From: Brevinema_A sp051647535 | GTDB taxonomy: Bacteria; Spirochaetota; Brevinematia; Brevinematales; Brevinemataceae | Direction of reading: 5' to 3' | DNA: 64,000 nucleotides | Assembly: GCA_051647535.1 (NCBI GenBank) | Contig: JBOFEA010000018.1 | Span: forward strand, 1 to 64,000 | Part shown: positions 26,119-34,390 of the stretch, piece after piece | How positions within the stretch are numbered: position 1 is the first letter of the stretch | How the letters are laid out: each line of letters opens with the position of its first letter | Translations under genes and position numbers: made by a program | The notes under the pieces: generated by a model | What the model saw: only the letters and a program-made list of their open reading frames with translations | Told to the model about the DNA's origin: nothing | The model's database searches: none

Positions 26119-26607
26119 TTAATATATGATATTGTTCTTGCTGAATGCTGGATATCTGCAAGTTTGTTTTTTTATGTAGAAAAGATTGTTGATATCGTTG
26201 ATATTGTGTTCTTCCAATAAAATTAATACGTTTTGCAGTAATTTCTGTGCATGATAAACGTTATATGCATGAATGGTCAACATTTTTTCTATAAACGGCT
26301 GAATACCGAATAAACCACTTAAAAACGCTTCTTTTTGAATATTATGTATTCGAGAAAGTGTTCCGGATTCGATAGAATAATATTCCTTAAGGGATTGAAT
26401 AATATTTTTATTGATATCAATACCATAATGTCTGTCTATTTCTTGCGTATAAAGAAATATTCTAAAGCAACTAAGTGATGATTTTTTCAAGAAAAATTTT
26501 GCAGTTTTTGTATATCCTTGTTTTTGAGCTTCTGCTGCTAAGGTAATAGTGATTTTTGCCGCTTCATATTCTTGTAATATTTCTTTTTTTAATGATTTCA
26601 ACGGCAT
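26119..26607 (-). CDS. Degenerate ferritin-like paralogue
   Basis: The 162-residue protein is a tandem paralogue of the next gene downstream: identical AQKQGY at the same position, IHNIQKEAF/IYNIQKEAF, FGIQPFIEKM/FSIQPFITKM and YxAQKLLQ. Glu13 is kept, but the residues matching the ExxH metal ligands are Ser46 and Arg49, so the diiron site is gone. Cys47 is shared by both copies. The C-terminus is basic and unrelated to the acidic tail of the partner. This suggests a structural or regulatory subunit co-assembling with the other copy, much as light and heavy chains do elsewhere; that is inference. The ribosome site AGGAG precedes ATG. Confidence 0.55.
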   Translation of the reverse strand: MPLKSLKKEILQEYEAAKITITLAAEAQKQGYTKTAKFFLKKSSLSCFRIFLYTQEIDRHYGIDINKNIIQSLKEYYSIESGTLSRIHNIQKEAFLSGLFGIQPFIEKMLTIHAYNVYHAQKLLQNVLILLEEHNINDINNLFYIKKQTCRYPAFSKNNIIY

Positions 26608-26699
26608 AATTTACTCCTGAAAACTTACTATATATTAAAATTAACAATAAAACAATACAAATGTCTAATATTTTATTTTTTTTTGATTCATTGACTTTA

Positions 26700-26708
26700 T
26701 GGTATAAT
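26700..26708 (+). promoter_or_regulatory. Extended -10 promoter of glgB
   Basis: TGG followed directly by TATAAT (26703-26708) forms an extended -10 element (TGnTATAAT). A weak -35 (TTTTTG) lies 17 bases upstream. It is 68 bases before the glgB start. Confidence 0.55.
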
Positions 26709-26775
26709 ATGTGTAAATTATAATTAAAAGACATTATTGTGAATTTATCATATATGTATTATTTGGAGAATAGTG

Positions 26776-28917
26776 ATGCTGAAAGATATATTGGAACAAG
26801 TTTTTTGTGATCCTCAAAGTATTCTAGGATTGCACCAAATCGACTCAAAATGGATTATTAGAGTGTTTAATAGTTTTGCTGATAAAGTGTTCTATATCTG
26901 TGACGAAACAGGTAAGGAATACGAGTTAAAAAAAGAATTCGATGGATTATTTACAGGAGATATTTCCAAGCCGGGGTCATACAAATTAAAATTTGTATAC
27001 GATAATTATGTTGAAATTAAAAGTGATCCTTATAGTTTTCCTTCAACGTTAAGTGAGTATGATTTGCATTTGTTTAATGAAGGAACGCATAGAAAAATTT
27101 GGGAAATGATGGGTGCACACATTGTTGTTGTCAATAATGTAAAAGGGGTAAGATTTTGTACTTGGGCACCTAATGCGCGTAGTGTCAGGATTATTGGGGA
27201 GTTTAACTCTTGGGATAAATCAAGATATTTCATGCAGCCCTGTGGAAACTCCGGTATTTGGGAATTATTTGTTCCTGATATTGTTGAAGGTTGTGTTTAT
27301 AAATATGTTGTTGAAACATCTAATGATGAATTAATAGAAAAGTCAGATCCATATGCATTTTATTCCGAAAAACGTCCTGCTACTGGATCTATTGTCTATG
27401 ATTTGGATAATTATCTTTGGGAAGACGACTACTGGATGAAAACCCGTTCTCAAAATCTTGATCGTCCGATGAGTATTTATGAATGCCATTTAAGTTCTTG
27501 GCTTCACGATCATGAGGGAGATGTATTAACTTATTCCGGATTAGCGCCTTTAATAGCAGAATATTTATTAGAGCATGGGTTTACACATGTAGAGTTAATG
27601 CCTGTAACGGAATATCCATATGATCTGTCTTGGGGATATCAAGTCACGGGATATTATGCTCCGACATCTCGTTATGGAACACCGGATGAATTTATGTTTT
27701 TTGTTGATTACCTCCACCGAAAAGGGATAGGAGTAATAATTGATTGGGTTCCCGGTCATTTTCCGGCTGACCAGCATGGATTGGCCAAATTTGATGGTAC
27801 AGCGTTGTATGAACATGAAGATCCTAGATTAGGGTGGCATCAGGATTGGAAAACATATATTTTTAATTATGGACGTTATGAAGTTCGTCAATTTTTAATT
27901 GGAAGTGCATTGTATTGGCTGGAGAAATTTCATGTTGATGGAATAAGGGTAGATGCTGTTGCATCGATGATTTATTTGGACTACTCCAGAAATCCCGGCG
28001 AATGGGTACCAAATCGTTTTGGAGGTAGAGAGAATCTTGATGCTATAGAATTTCTGCAGTCTTTAAATACGGAAATTAAACGTTTCCATCCTACGGCGGT
28101 GACAATTGCAGAAGAATCAACTTCTTTTCGTGGTGTGACTGCTGATTGTTCGGAAGGAGGCCTTGGATTTACTTACAAATGGAATATGGGCTGGATGAAT
28201 GATACACTGAGATATTTTAGTGTTGATCCCTTGTTTAGATCTTGGCATCATAATGAAATTACGTTTTCAATTATTTACGGATTTGATGAAAAATTTATCC
28301 TTCCTTTTTCTCATGATGAAGTCGTTCATGGTAAAGGATCGCTTCTTCAAAGAATGCCTGGTGGTGAATGGGAAAAATTTGCTAATTTGCGGCTTATGTA
28401 TTCTTATATGTGGGCACATCCTGGAAAGAAATTGCTTTTTGCCGGTCAGGAATGGGCTCCTTGGAATGAATGGTCTGAATCATCTCGGATCGAATGGTAT
28501 TTGAATGAATTTATGCTTCATGCCGGAATACGAAAACTAATTTTAGATTTAAATACTCTTTACAAAGATGAACCTGCTTTATATCAAACGGATCATCAGC
28601 CAAGTACGTTTTCATGGATTGACTGCGATAACTATTCTTCAGGATTATTGATTTTTATTCGAAAAGATGCATCTGATAATATTGTATTGGTAGTATTGAA
28701 TTTGAATACAGTGGTAAAAACTGATTTTCGTGTTGGGATTCCTTATCAAGGTCGTTTTCAAGAAATTTTTAACAGTGATAAATCTGGTTACGGTGGGGCT
28801 AATATTCTCAATTCTGAAGTTATTAATATCGAAAATATTCCTCATCATCATCAGCAATATTCTTTAAATATTAATGTTGGTCCCTTGGCTGCTGTCATGT
28901 TTAAATTATACCGATAA
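26776..28917 (+). CDS. glgB: 1,4-alpha-glucan (glycogen) branching enzyme
   Basis: This 713-residue enzyme creates alpha-1,6 branches in glycogen. It has an N-terminal CBM48 domain (VRFCTWAPNARSVRIIGEFN near residue 135) and the GH13 catalytic barrel. The catalytic residues are in VDGIRVDAVASM (Asp nucleophile), TIAEESTS (Glu acid) and FSHDEVVHGKGS. The length and an extra N-terminal module match normal GlgB. The frame is open from GTG 26773, but GGAG at 26765-26768 fits ATG 26776 better. It is a single gene with its own promoter and terminator. Together with glgP it gives part of glycogen turnover. Confidence 0.97.
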   Translation: MLKDILEQVFCDPQSILGLHQIDSKWIIRVFNSFADKVFYICDETGKEYELKKEFDGLFTGDISKPGSYKLKFVYDNYVEIKSDPYSFPSTLSEYDLHLFNEGTHRKIWEMMGAHIVVVNNVKGVRFCTWAPNARSVRIIGEFNSWDKSRYFMQPCGNSGIWELFVPDIVEGCVYKYVVETSNDELIEKSDPYAFYSEKRPATGSIVYDLDNYLWEDDYWMKTRSQNLDRPMSIYECHLSSWLHDHEGDVLTYSGLAPLIAEYLLEHGFTHVELMPVTEYPYDLSWGYQVTGYYAPTSRYGTPDEFMFFVDYLHRKGIGVIIDWVPGHFPADQHGLAKFDGTALYEHEDPRLGWHQDWKTYIFNYGRYEVRQFLIGSALYWLEKFHVDGIRVDAVASMIYLDYSRNPGEWVPNRFGGRENLDAIEFLQSLNTEIKRFHPTAVTIAEESTSFRGVTADCSEGGLGFTYKWNMGWMNDTLRYFSVDPLFRSWHHNEITFSIIYGFDEKFILPFSHDEVVHGKGSLLQRMPGGEWEKFANLRLMYSYMWAHPGKKLLFAGQEWAPWNEWSESSRIEWYLNEFMLHAGIRKLILDLNTLYKDEPALYQTDHQPSTFSWIDCDNYSSGLLIFIRKDASDNIVLVVLNLNTVVKTDFRVGIPYQGRFQEIFNSDKSGYGGANILNSEVINIENIPHHHQQYSLNINVGPLAAVMFKLYR

Positions 28918-28940
28918 GTACAATAATATATCTTTCAAAT

Positions 28941-28971
28941 AAAAAAGCTCTTAAACAAGAGCTTTTTTATT
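28941..28971. terminator. Bidirectional intrinsic terminator
   Basis: AAAAAAGCTCTT pairs with AGAGCTTTTTT around an AAACA-type loop. It lies between convergent glgB and the secreted-protein gene at 28981. Confidence 0.9.
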
Positions 28972-28980
28972 TTAGAATTG

Positions 28981-29460
28981 TTAATATACCAACTGAAGAA
29001 TATAACCTGTATTGAAATAGTTTTGAAGAGTGAACGTGGTTAAAGGATCAATTGTTTCATATCCGGGAGAAACTGCCAAGTAGTAAGGAGTTATCAAACG
29101 AAATGAATAATATAATAATTTATCCTCTGTAATAACAAGATATATTGCTGAATTTGCTTCTGATCCTTCCTGCATGTATTTAAGAGGATAACTTTGCTGA
29201 GGATATCCTACAGCTTGTCCTCGAGGAACTGCAGCAACGCTTTGCCGTTGGTTTTTGAAAAAGATATAAAAATCCTGATTTTTTTTTAAATCTGATGCTA
29301 GCCATACGGTATCATTTAATTTGTCCAGAAGTTTTCCCGGTATCATAAGATCGGGAATTTTTTTCGATGTTGTTGATACAGAATCAGCGGATAGTCCTGG
29401 TGTTTGAGAATAAATAGTTCCTGTAATATAAGTTAGTATGAGTACGGCAAAAATCCTCAT
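28981..29460 (-). CDS. Secreted protein of unknown function, 159 residues
   Basis: A signal peptide (MRIFAVLILTYITGTIYS, cleaved before QTPG) is followed by about 140 residues that read as beta-strands. They include the phrase KLNDTVWLASDLKKNQDFYIFF and several aromatic strands toward the end (LLYYSFRLITPYYLAV). No family is recognised. It ends in VY after an aromatic strand, but it is short for a barrel. GGAGGAAAG precedes the start on the minus strand. It is isolated: convergent with glgB and divergent from the next operon. Periplasmic or outer-membrane associated by inference. Confidence 0.65.
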   Translation of the reverse strand: MRIFAVLILTYITGTIYSQTPGLSADSVSTTSKKIPDLMIPGKLLDKLNDTVWLASDLKKNQDFYIFFKNQRQSVAAVPRGQAVGYPQQSYPLKYMQEGSEANSAIYLVITEDKLLYYSFRLITPYYLAVSPGYETIDPLTTFTLQNYFNTGYILQLVY

Positions 29461-29541
29461 GGACTTTCCTCCTTAAAATTAAAAAAAAATAACATTATAT
29501 AATCGGATTTATCAGATCCATATCTTAAATAATTTCTAAAA

Positions 29542-29570
29542 TTGCTATATCTTACTGTATGTGGTAAAAT
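29542..29570 (+). promoter_or_regulatory. Sigma-70 promoter for the 29.6-33.8 kb gene run
   Basis: TTGCTA (29542-29547), a 17-base spacer and TAAAAT (29565-29570) lie 33 bases before the start at 29603. Confidence 0.6.
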
Positions 29571-29602
29571 AAGGGATAGTTATCATATGCAGGAGATATG
29601 TA

Positions 29603-29968
29603 ATGGAAGAAATTTTTGATATTGTTCAGAATGATTTTCCTTATCACAAACGATGGTTTTATTCTTCAAATGCAAATCTTTTTGTATGGGAATTAAAAAA
29701 TAGTTTGGAAATGTTTCAATTTTGTTTTAGAGATGAAGATTATGAAATTATTTGTTCTTGGAAGAAGAATTCTTCACCTACCATTAATTATGTGATGCAG
29801 GATCGAACCCACCTTAAAGGAACTGTAGGAATGCAACAGAGTGAATTAGTTGATGAAGGATCTGATTATCCTTTATCTCAAATTTTTGAAAAATTTAAAT
29901 TGAGTAAAATGTTTCTTCCTCAAGATGTTTTTGAAAGTGTTGCAGCTGTTTTAAATTCAATCCATTAA
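29603..29968 (+). CDS. Small cytoplasmic protein of unknown function
   Basis: The 121-residue product has no signal peptide or membrane segment. It is acidic, rich in aromatic residues in its first half (FPYHKRWFYSSNANLFVWEL), and has helices near its C-terminus. No motif or family is recognised. AGGAGATAT before ATG and a good promoter support it. The next gene, the large secreted NHL/vWA protein, begins nine bases after its stop, with its ribosome site in the gap, so co-expression is likely. Function unknown. Confidence 0.65.
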   Translation: MEEIFDIVQNDFPYHKRWFYSSNANLFVWELKNSLEMFQFCFRDEDYEIICSWKKNSSPTINYVMQDRTHLKGTVGMQQSELVDEGSDYPLSQIFEKFKLSKMFLPQDVFESVAAVLNSIH

Positions 29969-29977
29969 AGGGGAAGA

Positions 29978-32092
29978 GTGTTGAAAAAGTATAATATACA
30001 TCTTGTATTATTAAGTATACTTTGTTGTTTTGCGTCATTATATTCCAAATCAGCATTAAATACCGAACGTTCTGCACAAGAAGTGAAAAACGGTATAGAA
30101 TTATTTAATGAACGAAAATATGTCGCCGCTATTCAAGCTTTTGAATCTGCTTTGGTGTATGAACCTCTTAATTACTTTGCCAAATACCGCTTAGGATTGG
30201 CATTTTTGCATGCGGGGTATGCTCAAAATGCAGTTCGTATTTGGGAAGAGCTAGTACAAGCTGGCGTTGCAGATAATTATGTTGTTGACAAATTAAATTC
30301 TTTATATCTTTTTTTATCTAGAGACGAATATTATAATTTTCAGGATCCGTATATTTTTCGTCAGTATTATGACGGTTATACTGACGGTCTTCATAATATT
30401 TTCAAGCCTTCTTTTCTTACTTATGATAAGGAGTCAGATAGAAAATTTATTTCTTCTTCTGTTGGTTCTGTAATAGAATTAGACAGCGGTAACAAAATTA
30501 TCCGGAAATACGGTCCGCAGATGTTTCGGTTTAATACCTTAAAAATGCCTATGGGTACTTCCGTTTATAATAATCAGCTATATGTTGCTGATTTTAAGCT
30601 TAATAAAATTTTTGTATTTAACAGAGATATCACAGCAACCCTTGCTTATAGTTTTGGAGAAAGCGGATTTCTTTCTAATCAAATATTTGGTCCTATGGGT
30701 CTGGAAGTCTATGACGGATATGTTTATGTTGTAGATAACGGAAATGCACGTATTCAAAAATTTATGACTAACGGTACTTATGTTAGTACAATTGGAGAAA
30801 ATTTATTATTTCGACCTACTGATATTGTGATTCAAGATGGTCAAATTTTTGTCACTGATATTGCTCAAAATTTTAAAGGTCGAGTACTTCAGTTTGATAA
30901 TGATGGTAATTTTGTGAAAAGTATTGGTGAAGATTTTCTTCGGCAGCCTAGAGGATTGTTTTTGAATAATAATCAATTATATATTTCTGATTTAAGTGGA
31001 AGTTTGTATATTTATGATCTCCAATCTCAAACCTCACGATCTTTTTCTGCTAATGATGACAAAATCATTCAACCTTTTGATCTTATTAAAGATAAAGATC
31101 AAATCATATGGCGGTCGGATTTCAATAATCAAAATTTAGGAATATATGTTCCATTACAGGCAGTATATGGAAATATTATTTTGGATGTGTCTCAAATCTT
31201 AACAGAAGAGTTTCCATATATGTATATAGTAGTACGTGCAAGACAAAGGGATGGATCTCCTTTAGTAGAATTAGATCGTAAGGAATTTGAATTATTGGAG
31301 TTTGACAAAACTGTTTCTAAAATAGCGGTATCAAAAGGTTCTAACCGATCTAATCTGCTTACTCATTTGGTTATCGATAGAAGCAAATCTGCAGAACGTT
31401 TTCTTCCTCAATTGGAATACTATGTCAAAACATTTTTAAGCAACAGCTCGGCAACAGATCGAATACAAGTATCATTAATTGATGATCAAATATATACTTC
31501 TGCTCAACTACCTGCTAATTTGTCAGTTTGGAGCTTTATTACTAATCATCAACCTATTTCTCAGTTGCCTGTTGAGTGGGATACTGCTCTTTATAATGCT
31601 GTAACGGGATTGTTTAATAATCTGAGAAATCGATCGGTAGTTGTATTTTCGTCCGGAGAAGCTTCGGATCGAGCATTTGCTACTTATGGTCCTGATGTCC
31701 TTGAAACATATGCAAATCAAAATAATATTCCTTTTTATGTTATAAATTTTTCTCAAAAGAACATGGATTTGTGGAGAAATCTTGCTTTAAAATCTCATGG
31801 TCAATATTTTTCTTCTCAAGATTCAAAACGTATTCTCGATTTATATAGTACGATCAAAAATTCACCTCCGTTAGAATATTTAATTGAATACACAGCTTTT
31901 CGTTATCCGAATATTAAAGATTTCTGGATTGATATTACTCTTAAATTTCAACGTTTTGGAATTAGTGGAACTGCTTTTTCGGGATACTACATTCCTTCTT
32001 TGTCAACTAAAAAATTTATTGATTTAAATCAGGATTTTTTTGGTACTAATAATTCAACAAATTCCAATAATACTAAAACAGTTGTTAATTAG
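29978..32092 (+). CDS. Secreted TPR - NHL propeller - vWA protein
   Basis: The 704-residue protein has, in order, a signal peptide (YNIHLVLLSILCCFASLYS), a TPR pair (ELFNERKYVAAIQAFESAL, YRLGLAFLHAGYAQNAVRIW), an NHL-type propeller and a von Willebrand A domain. The propeller has repeats such as GPMGLEVYDGYVYVVDNGNA and QPRGLFLNNNQLYISDLSG. The vWA domain begins near residue 465 with a MIDAS-like DRSKS. All parts are protein- or ligand-binding, so it is probably a periplasmic scaffold or adhesin. The start is GTG 29978 or TTG 29981; both adjoin GGGGAAGAG and differ by one residue. coaE follows eight bases later. Confidence 0.8.
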   Translation: MLKKYNIHLVLLSILCCFASLYSKSALNTERSAQEVKNGIELFNERKYVAAIQAFESALVYEPLNYFAKYRLGLAFLHAGYAQNAVRIWEELVQAGVADNYVVDKLNSLYLFLSRDEYYNFQDPYIFRQYYDGYTDGLHNIFKPSFLTYDKESDRKFISSSVGSVIELDSGNKIIRKYGPQMFRFNTLKMPMGTSVYNNQLYVADFKLNKIFVFNRDITATLAYSFGESGFLSNQIFGPMGLEVYDGYVYVVDNGNARIQKFMTNGTYVSTIGENLLFRPTDIVIQDGQIFVTDIAQNFKGRVLQFDNDGNFVKSIGEDFLRQPRGLFLNNNQLYISDLSGSLYIYDLQSQTSRSFSANDDKIIQPFDLIKDKDQIIWRSDFNNQNLGIYVPLQAVYGNIILDVSQILTEEFPYMYIVVRARQRDGSPLVELDRKEFELLEFDKTVSKIAVSKGSNRSNLLTHLVIDRSKSAERFLPQLEYYVKTFLSNSSATDRIQVSLIDDQIYTSAQLPANLSVWSFITNHQPISQLPVEWDTALYNAVTGLFNNLRNRSVVVFSSGEASDRAFATYGPDVLETYANQNNIPFYVINFSQKNMDLWRNLALKSHGQYFSSQDSKRILDLYSTIKNSPPLEYLIEYTAFRYPNIKDFWIDITLKFQRFGISGTAFSGYYIPSLSTKKFIDLNQDFFGTNNSTNSNNTKTVVN

Positions 32093-32100
32093 GGTGTGCA

Positions 32101-32673
32101 ATGCGTTATATTATAGGTATTTTCGGAAAAGCCGGATCCGGTAAAACAACAGTTTCTCGGTATTTCTTTAATTTAGGTTGGGAAGTTATTAATCAAGATA
32201 TGTTAGGACATGAAGTATTAATAGAACATCCTTCAGAAATTGCAGAATTATTCGGTCAAGATGTTTTGCATGAAGGTATTGTAGATAGGGCTTTATTGGG
32301 TCGAAAAGTGTTTTCTGATCAAAAACTGCTAAAGATATTGATTGATTTTTCTTATCCTATTATTATTGAGAAAACTAATAATAAATTATTTAATTCTGTT
32401 CAGAATACTGTTATTGAAGGAGCTTTTTTTTACAAAATTAAAGAATCTGTTCCTTATACACATATGATTTATCTTTATGTTAATGATCAATTACTTAGGG
32501 AGCGTCTTCTTAAACGAGGACATACAAAAGAATGGATCCAAAAAGTTCTTGATTCTCAAAAAGAAATAGAACAGCATTCGTTTTTAGCAGATACAGCGAT
32601 TGATAACAGTAAAGGAATAGAAGAATTATATGCCCAGCTGGATCAATTTAAAGAGCAATATCATATTAATTAA
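32101..32673 (+). CDS. coaE: Dephospho-CoA kinase
   Basis: The 190-residue protein catalyses the last step of coenzyme A synthesis, phosphorylating dephospho-CoA with ATP. The P-loop GIFGKAGSGKTTVSRYF is at residues 5-21. It is followed by the family's short region INQDMLGHEV (usual Asp-x-x-x-H) and by the lid-like RLLKRGHTKEW. The sequence is more diverged than usual in the middle but of normal length. GTGTGCA just before ATG is a poor ribosome site, and it begins eight bases after the preceding stop, so coupling is likely. Confidence 0.85.
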   Translation: MRYIIGIFGKAGSGKTTVSRYFFNLGWEVINQDMLGHEVLIEHPSEIAELFGQDVLHEGIVDRALLGRKVFSDQKLLKILIDFSYPIIIEKTNNKLFNSVQNTVIEGAFFYKIKESVPYTHMIYLYVNDQLLRERLLKRGHTKEWIQKVLDSQKEIEQHSFLADTAIDNSKGIEELYAQLDQFKEQYHIN

Positions 32674-32732
32674 AGATTTTATATTCTTCAATCCGATATT
32701 TTACAGTAAAAGTATTGTATTGGGGAGTGAAG

Positions 32733-33842
32733 GTGATAAGACATTTGGTTTTGTGTTGTTTGATTTTAATTGCAAGTTCTTGTGCACGTTATGCTGTTCC
32801 TATATCCGGCATTGAAATTCAACCTAGAGTTCTTTTAGGTGAAGCTCGTAATTTTACAATTTATCCGAAAGGGTCATATATAATTTCTATTAATAATCAA
32901 TCATGGATTGCATCAGGAGCTCTTAAGATTGCTTTTCATTCAAAAGGGATCTGTGTTAATAATAAGATTTTACTGGTAGATTATGTTGATGTACAAGGTA
33001 CAAAAGTTTTTCAGTGGAATAAGAATGATTTTCGCGGATCGTTTCGAGTGCATAGATCTAAAACCGGACTAAGTTTGATTAACAACGTTTATTTAGAAGA
33101 GTATTTGCTGAGTGTGGTGCCTTCAGAAACATATAGTTCTTGGTCTATGAATACTCTCAAGGCTCAAGCAGTTGCATCACGTACATTTGCATTATATGAA
33201 ATTAAACGTCGACGAAACAATGCTTCAAATATTTTTGACTTGTATGCTGATACTAAATCTCAAGTCTATCGTGGAATAAAATCCGAAAATAAAAAAACCA
33301 CTCAAGCTGTACTAGCTACATCAGGACAAGTATTAACTCATCAAGGTCAGTTAATCAAATCATATTTTTCTGCATCTTCAGGTGGAGTATCTGCTGATGG
33401 CTCAGAGATAGGTGACGTTCGTCCTTATCTCAAATCAACACGTTCTCATCGTTCTCAAAATAAGTTAGCTCAAGATTGGAAAATTAATATTCCTATAAAT
33501 TTACTTCAAAAAGCGTTAAATATGAAAAATATAAATTCTATTTCTGTTCATTCCAGAACTGAATCCGGTCGTATAGCAAAATTGGCTGTAAAAGATTCTA
33601 GAGGTAAAATGATATTAGTTCCTGGTGATCATTTTCGTACCAAAATAGGAGCTACTAAAATGAAAAGTACCTTAGCTGGACTTAAATCTTGTTCGGATAA
33701 GCTTGTTATTTATGGACGTGGATATGGACATGGAGTAGGTATGGGGCAGTGGGAAGCTGAAGAATTGGCTAAAAAAGGTGCATCGTATCAAAAAATTTTA
33801 ACCCACTTTTATCGAGAAACTCATATTACTAAACTGTATTAA
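32733..33842 (+). CDS. SpoIID/LytB-domain lipoprotein
   Basis: The 369-residue product has a lipoprotein signal (VIRHLVLCCLILIASSC), then a SpoIID domain: LEEYLLSVVPSE, MNTLKAQAVASRTFAL, YFSASSGG, and a terminal GRGYGHGVGMGQWEAEELAKKG. SpoIID-family proteins bind or cut peptidoglycan (SpoIID is a lytic transglycosylase; LytB stimulates amidases). A glutamate in the VVPSE segment matches the known catalytic position. This organism is not a spore former, so a role in wall growth or division is likely. TGGGGAG at 32721-32727 supports GTG 32733; an upstream TTG at 32715 lacks a ribosome site. It is convergent with lspA, with one base between the stops. Confidence 0.88.
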   Translation: MIRHLVLCCLILIASSCARYAVPISGIEIQPRVLLGEARNFTIYPKGSYIISINNQSWIASGALKIAFHSKGICVNNKILLVDYVDVQGTKVFQWNKNDFRGSFRVHRSKTGLSLINNVYLEEYLLSVVPSETYSSWSMNTLKAQAVASRTFALYEIKRRRNNASNIFDLYADTKSQVYRGIKSENKKTTQAVLATSGQVLTHQGQLIKSYFSASSGGVSADGSEIGDVRPYLKSTRSHRSQNKLAQDWKINIPINLLQKALNMKNINSISVHSRTESGRIAKLAVKDSRGKMILVPGDHFRTKIGATKMKSTLAGLKSCSDKLVIYGRGYGHGVGMGQWEAEELAKKGASYQKILTHFYRETHITKLY

Positions 33843-33843
33843 A

Positions 33844-34377
33844 TTATTGTGATTGTTCTTTTTGTTTATCAAAGACCAGCATAATAATAGAAAGTACTAT
33901 ACATCCGCTTACAATGCAAATATCTGCAAAATTAAAAGTATACCATCTATACTGTCCAATTCCAAAATCAAGGAAATCAACTACAAATCCATTCATAAAT
34001 CTATCTATAATATTTCCAAAAGCACCACCAAGAATAGAAGCTAATGAACATTTAGCTACTAACAATGCTTTTTCTTGTATAATATTGTTGATATTTTTAT
34101 AGAAGTATATTAAAACACATAATGCTAATAAAGATGTTGAAGATAAAAGAATCACAGAATAGGGATGGTTAAGAGAACTAAACATTCCAAATGTAATTCC
34201 AAAATTTTGTACATAAGTAAGTTTAAAAAATTCACCCAATACGGAAATAGAATTGCTGATTGGATAAGGTTGGGAGTTAAAAATTTTTAACATAATAGCT
34301 TTGCTTGTTAAGTCAATAATTAGTAATCCTAATACAATAGAAAGTAATAAGATATTTTGTTTTGTCACGTTTTTCAT
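33844..34377 (-). CDS. lspA: Lipoprotein signal peptidase (signal peptidase II)
   Basis: The 177-residue, four-helix membrane protein is an aspartic protease that removes the signal peptide of lipidated prolipoproteins, of which this window encodes many. The two catalytic aspartates are in GNIIDRFMNGFVVDFLDF and FNFADICI, in normal order. GGAG upstream of the minus-strand ATG at 34377 sets the start; the frame is open further (to 34470) but runs into ileS. It follows ileS by 13 bases on the same strand, an arrangement known in other bacteria (ileS-lspA). Confidence 0.95.
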   Translation of the reverse strand: MKNVTKQNILLLSIVLGLLIIDLTSKAIMLKIFNSQPYPISNSISVLGEFFKLTYVQNFGITFGMFSSLNHPYSVILLSSTSLLALCVLIYFYKNINNIIQEKALLVAKCSLASILGGAFGNIIDRFMNGFVVDFLDFGIGQYRWYTFNFADICIVSGCIVLSIIMLVFDKQKEQSQ

Positions 34378-34390
34378 AAAGACTCCGTGT

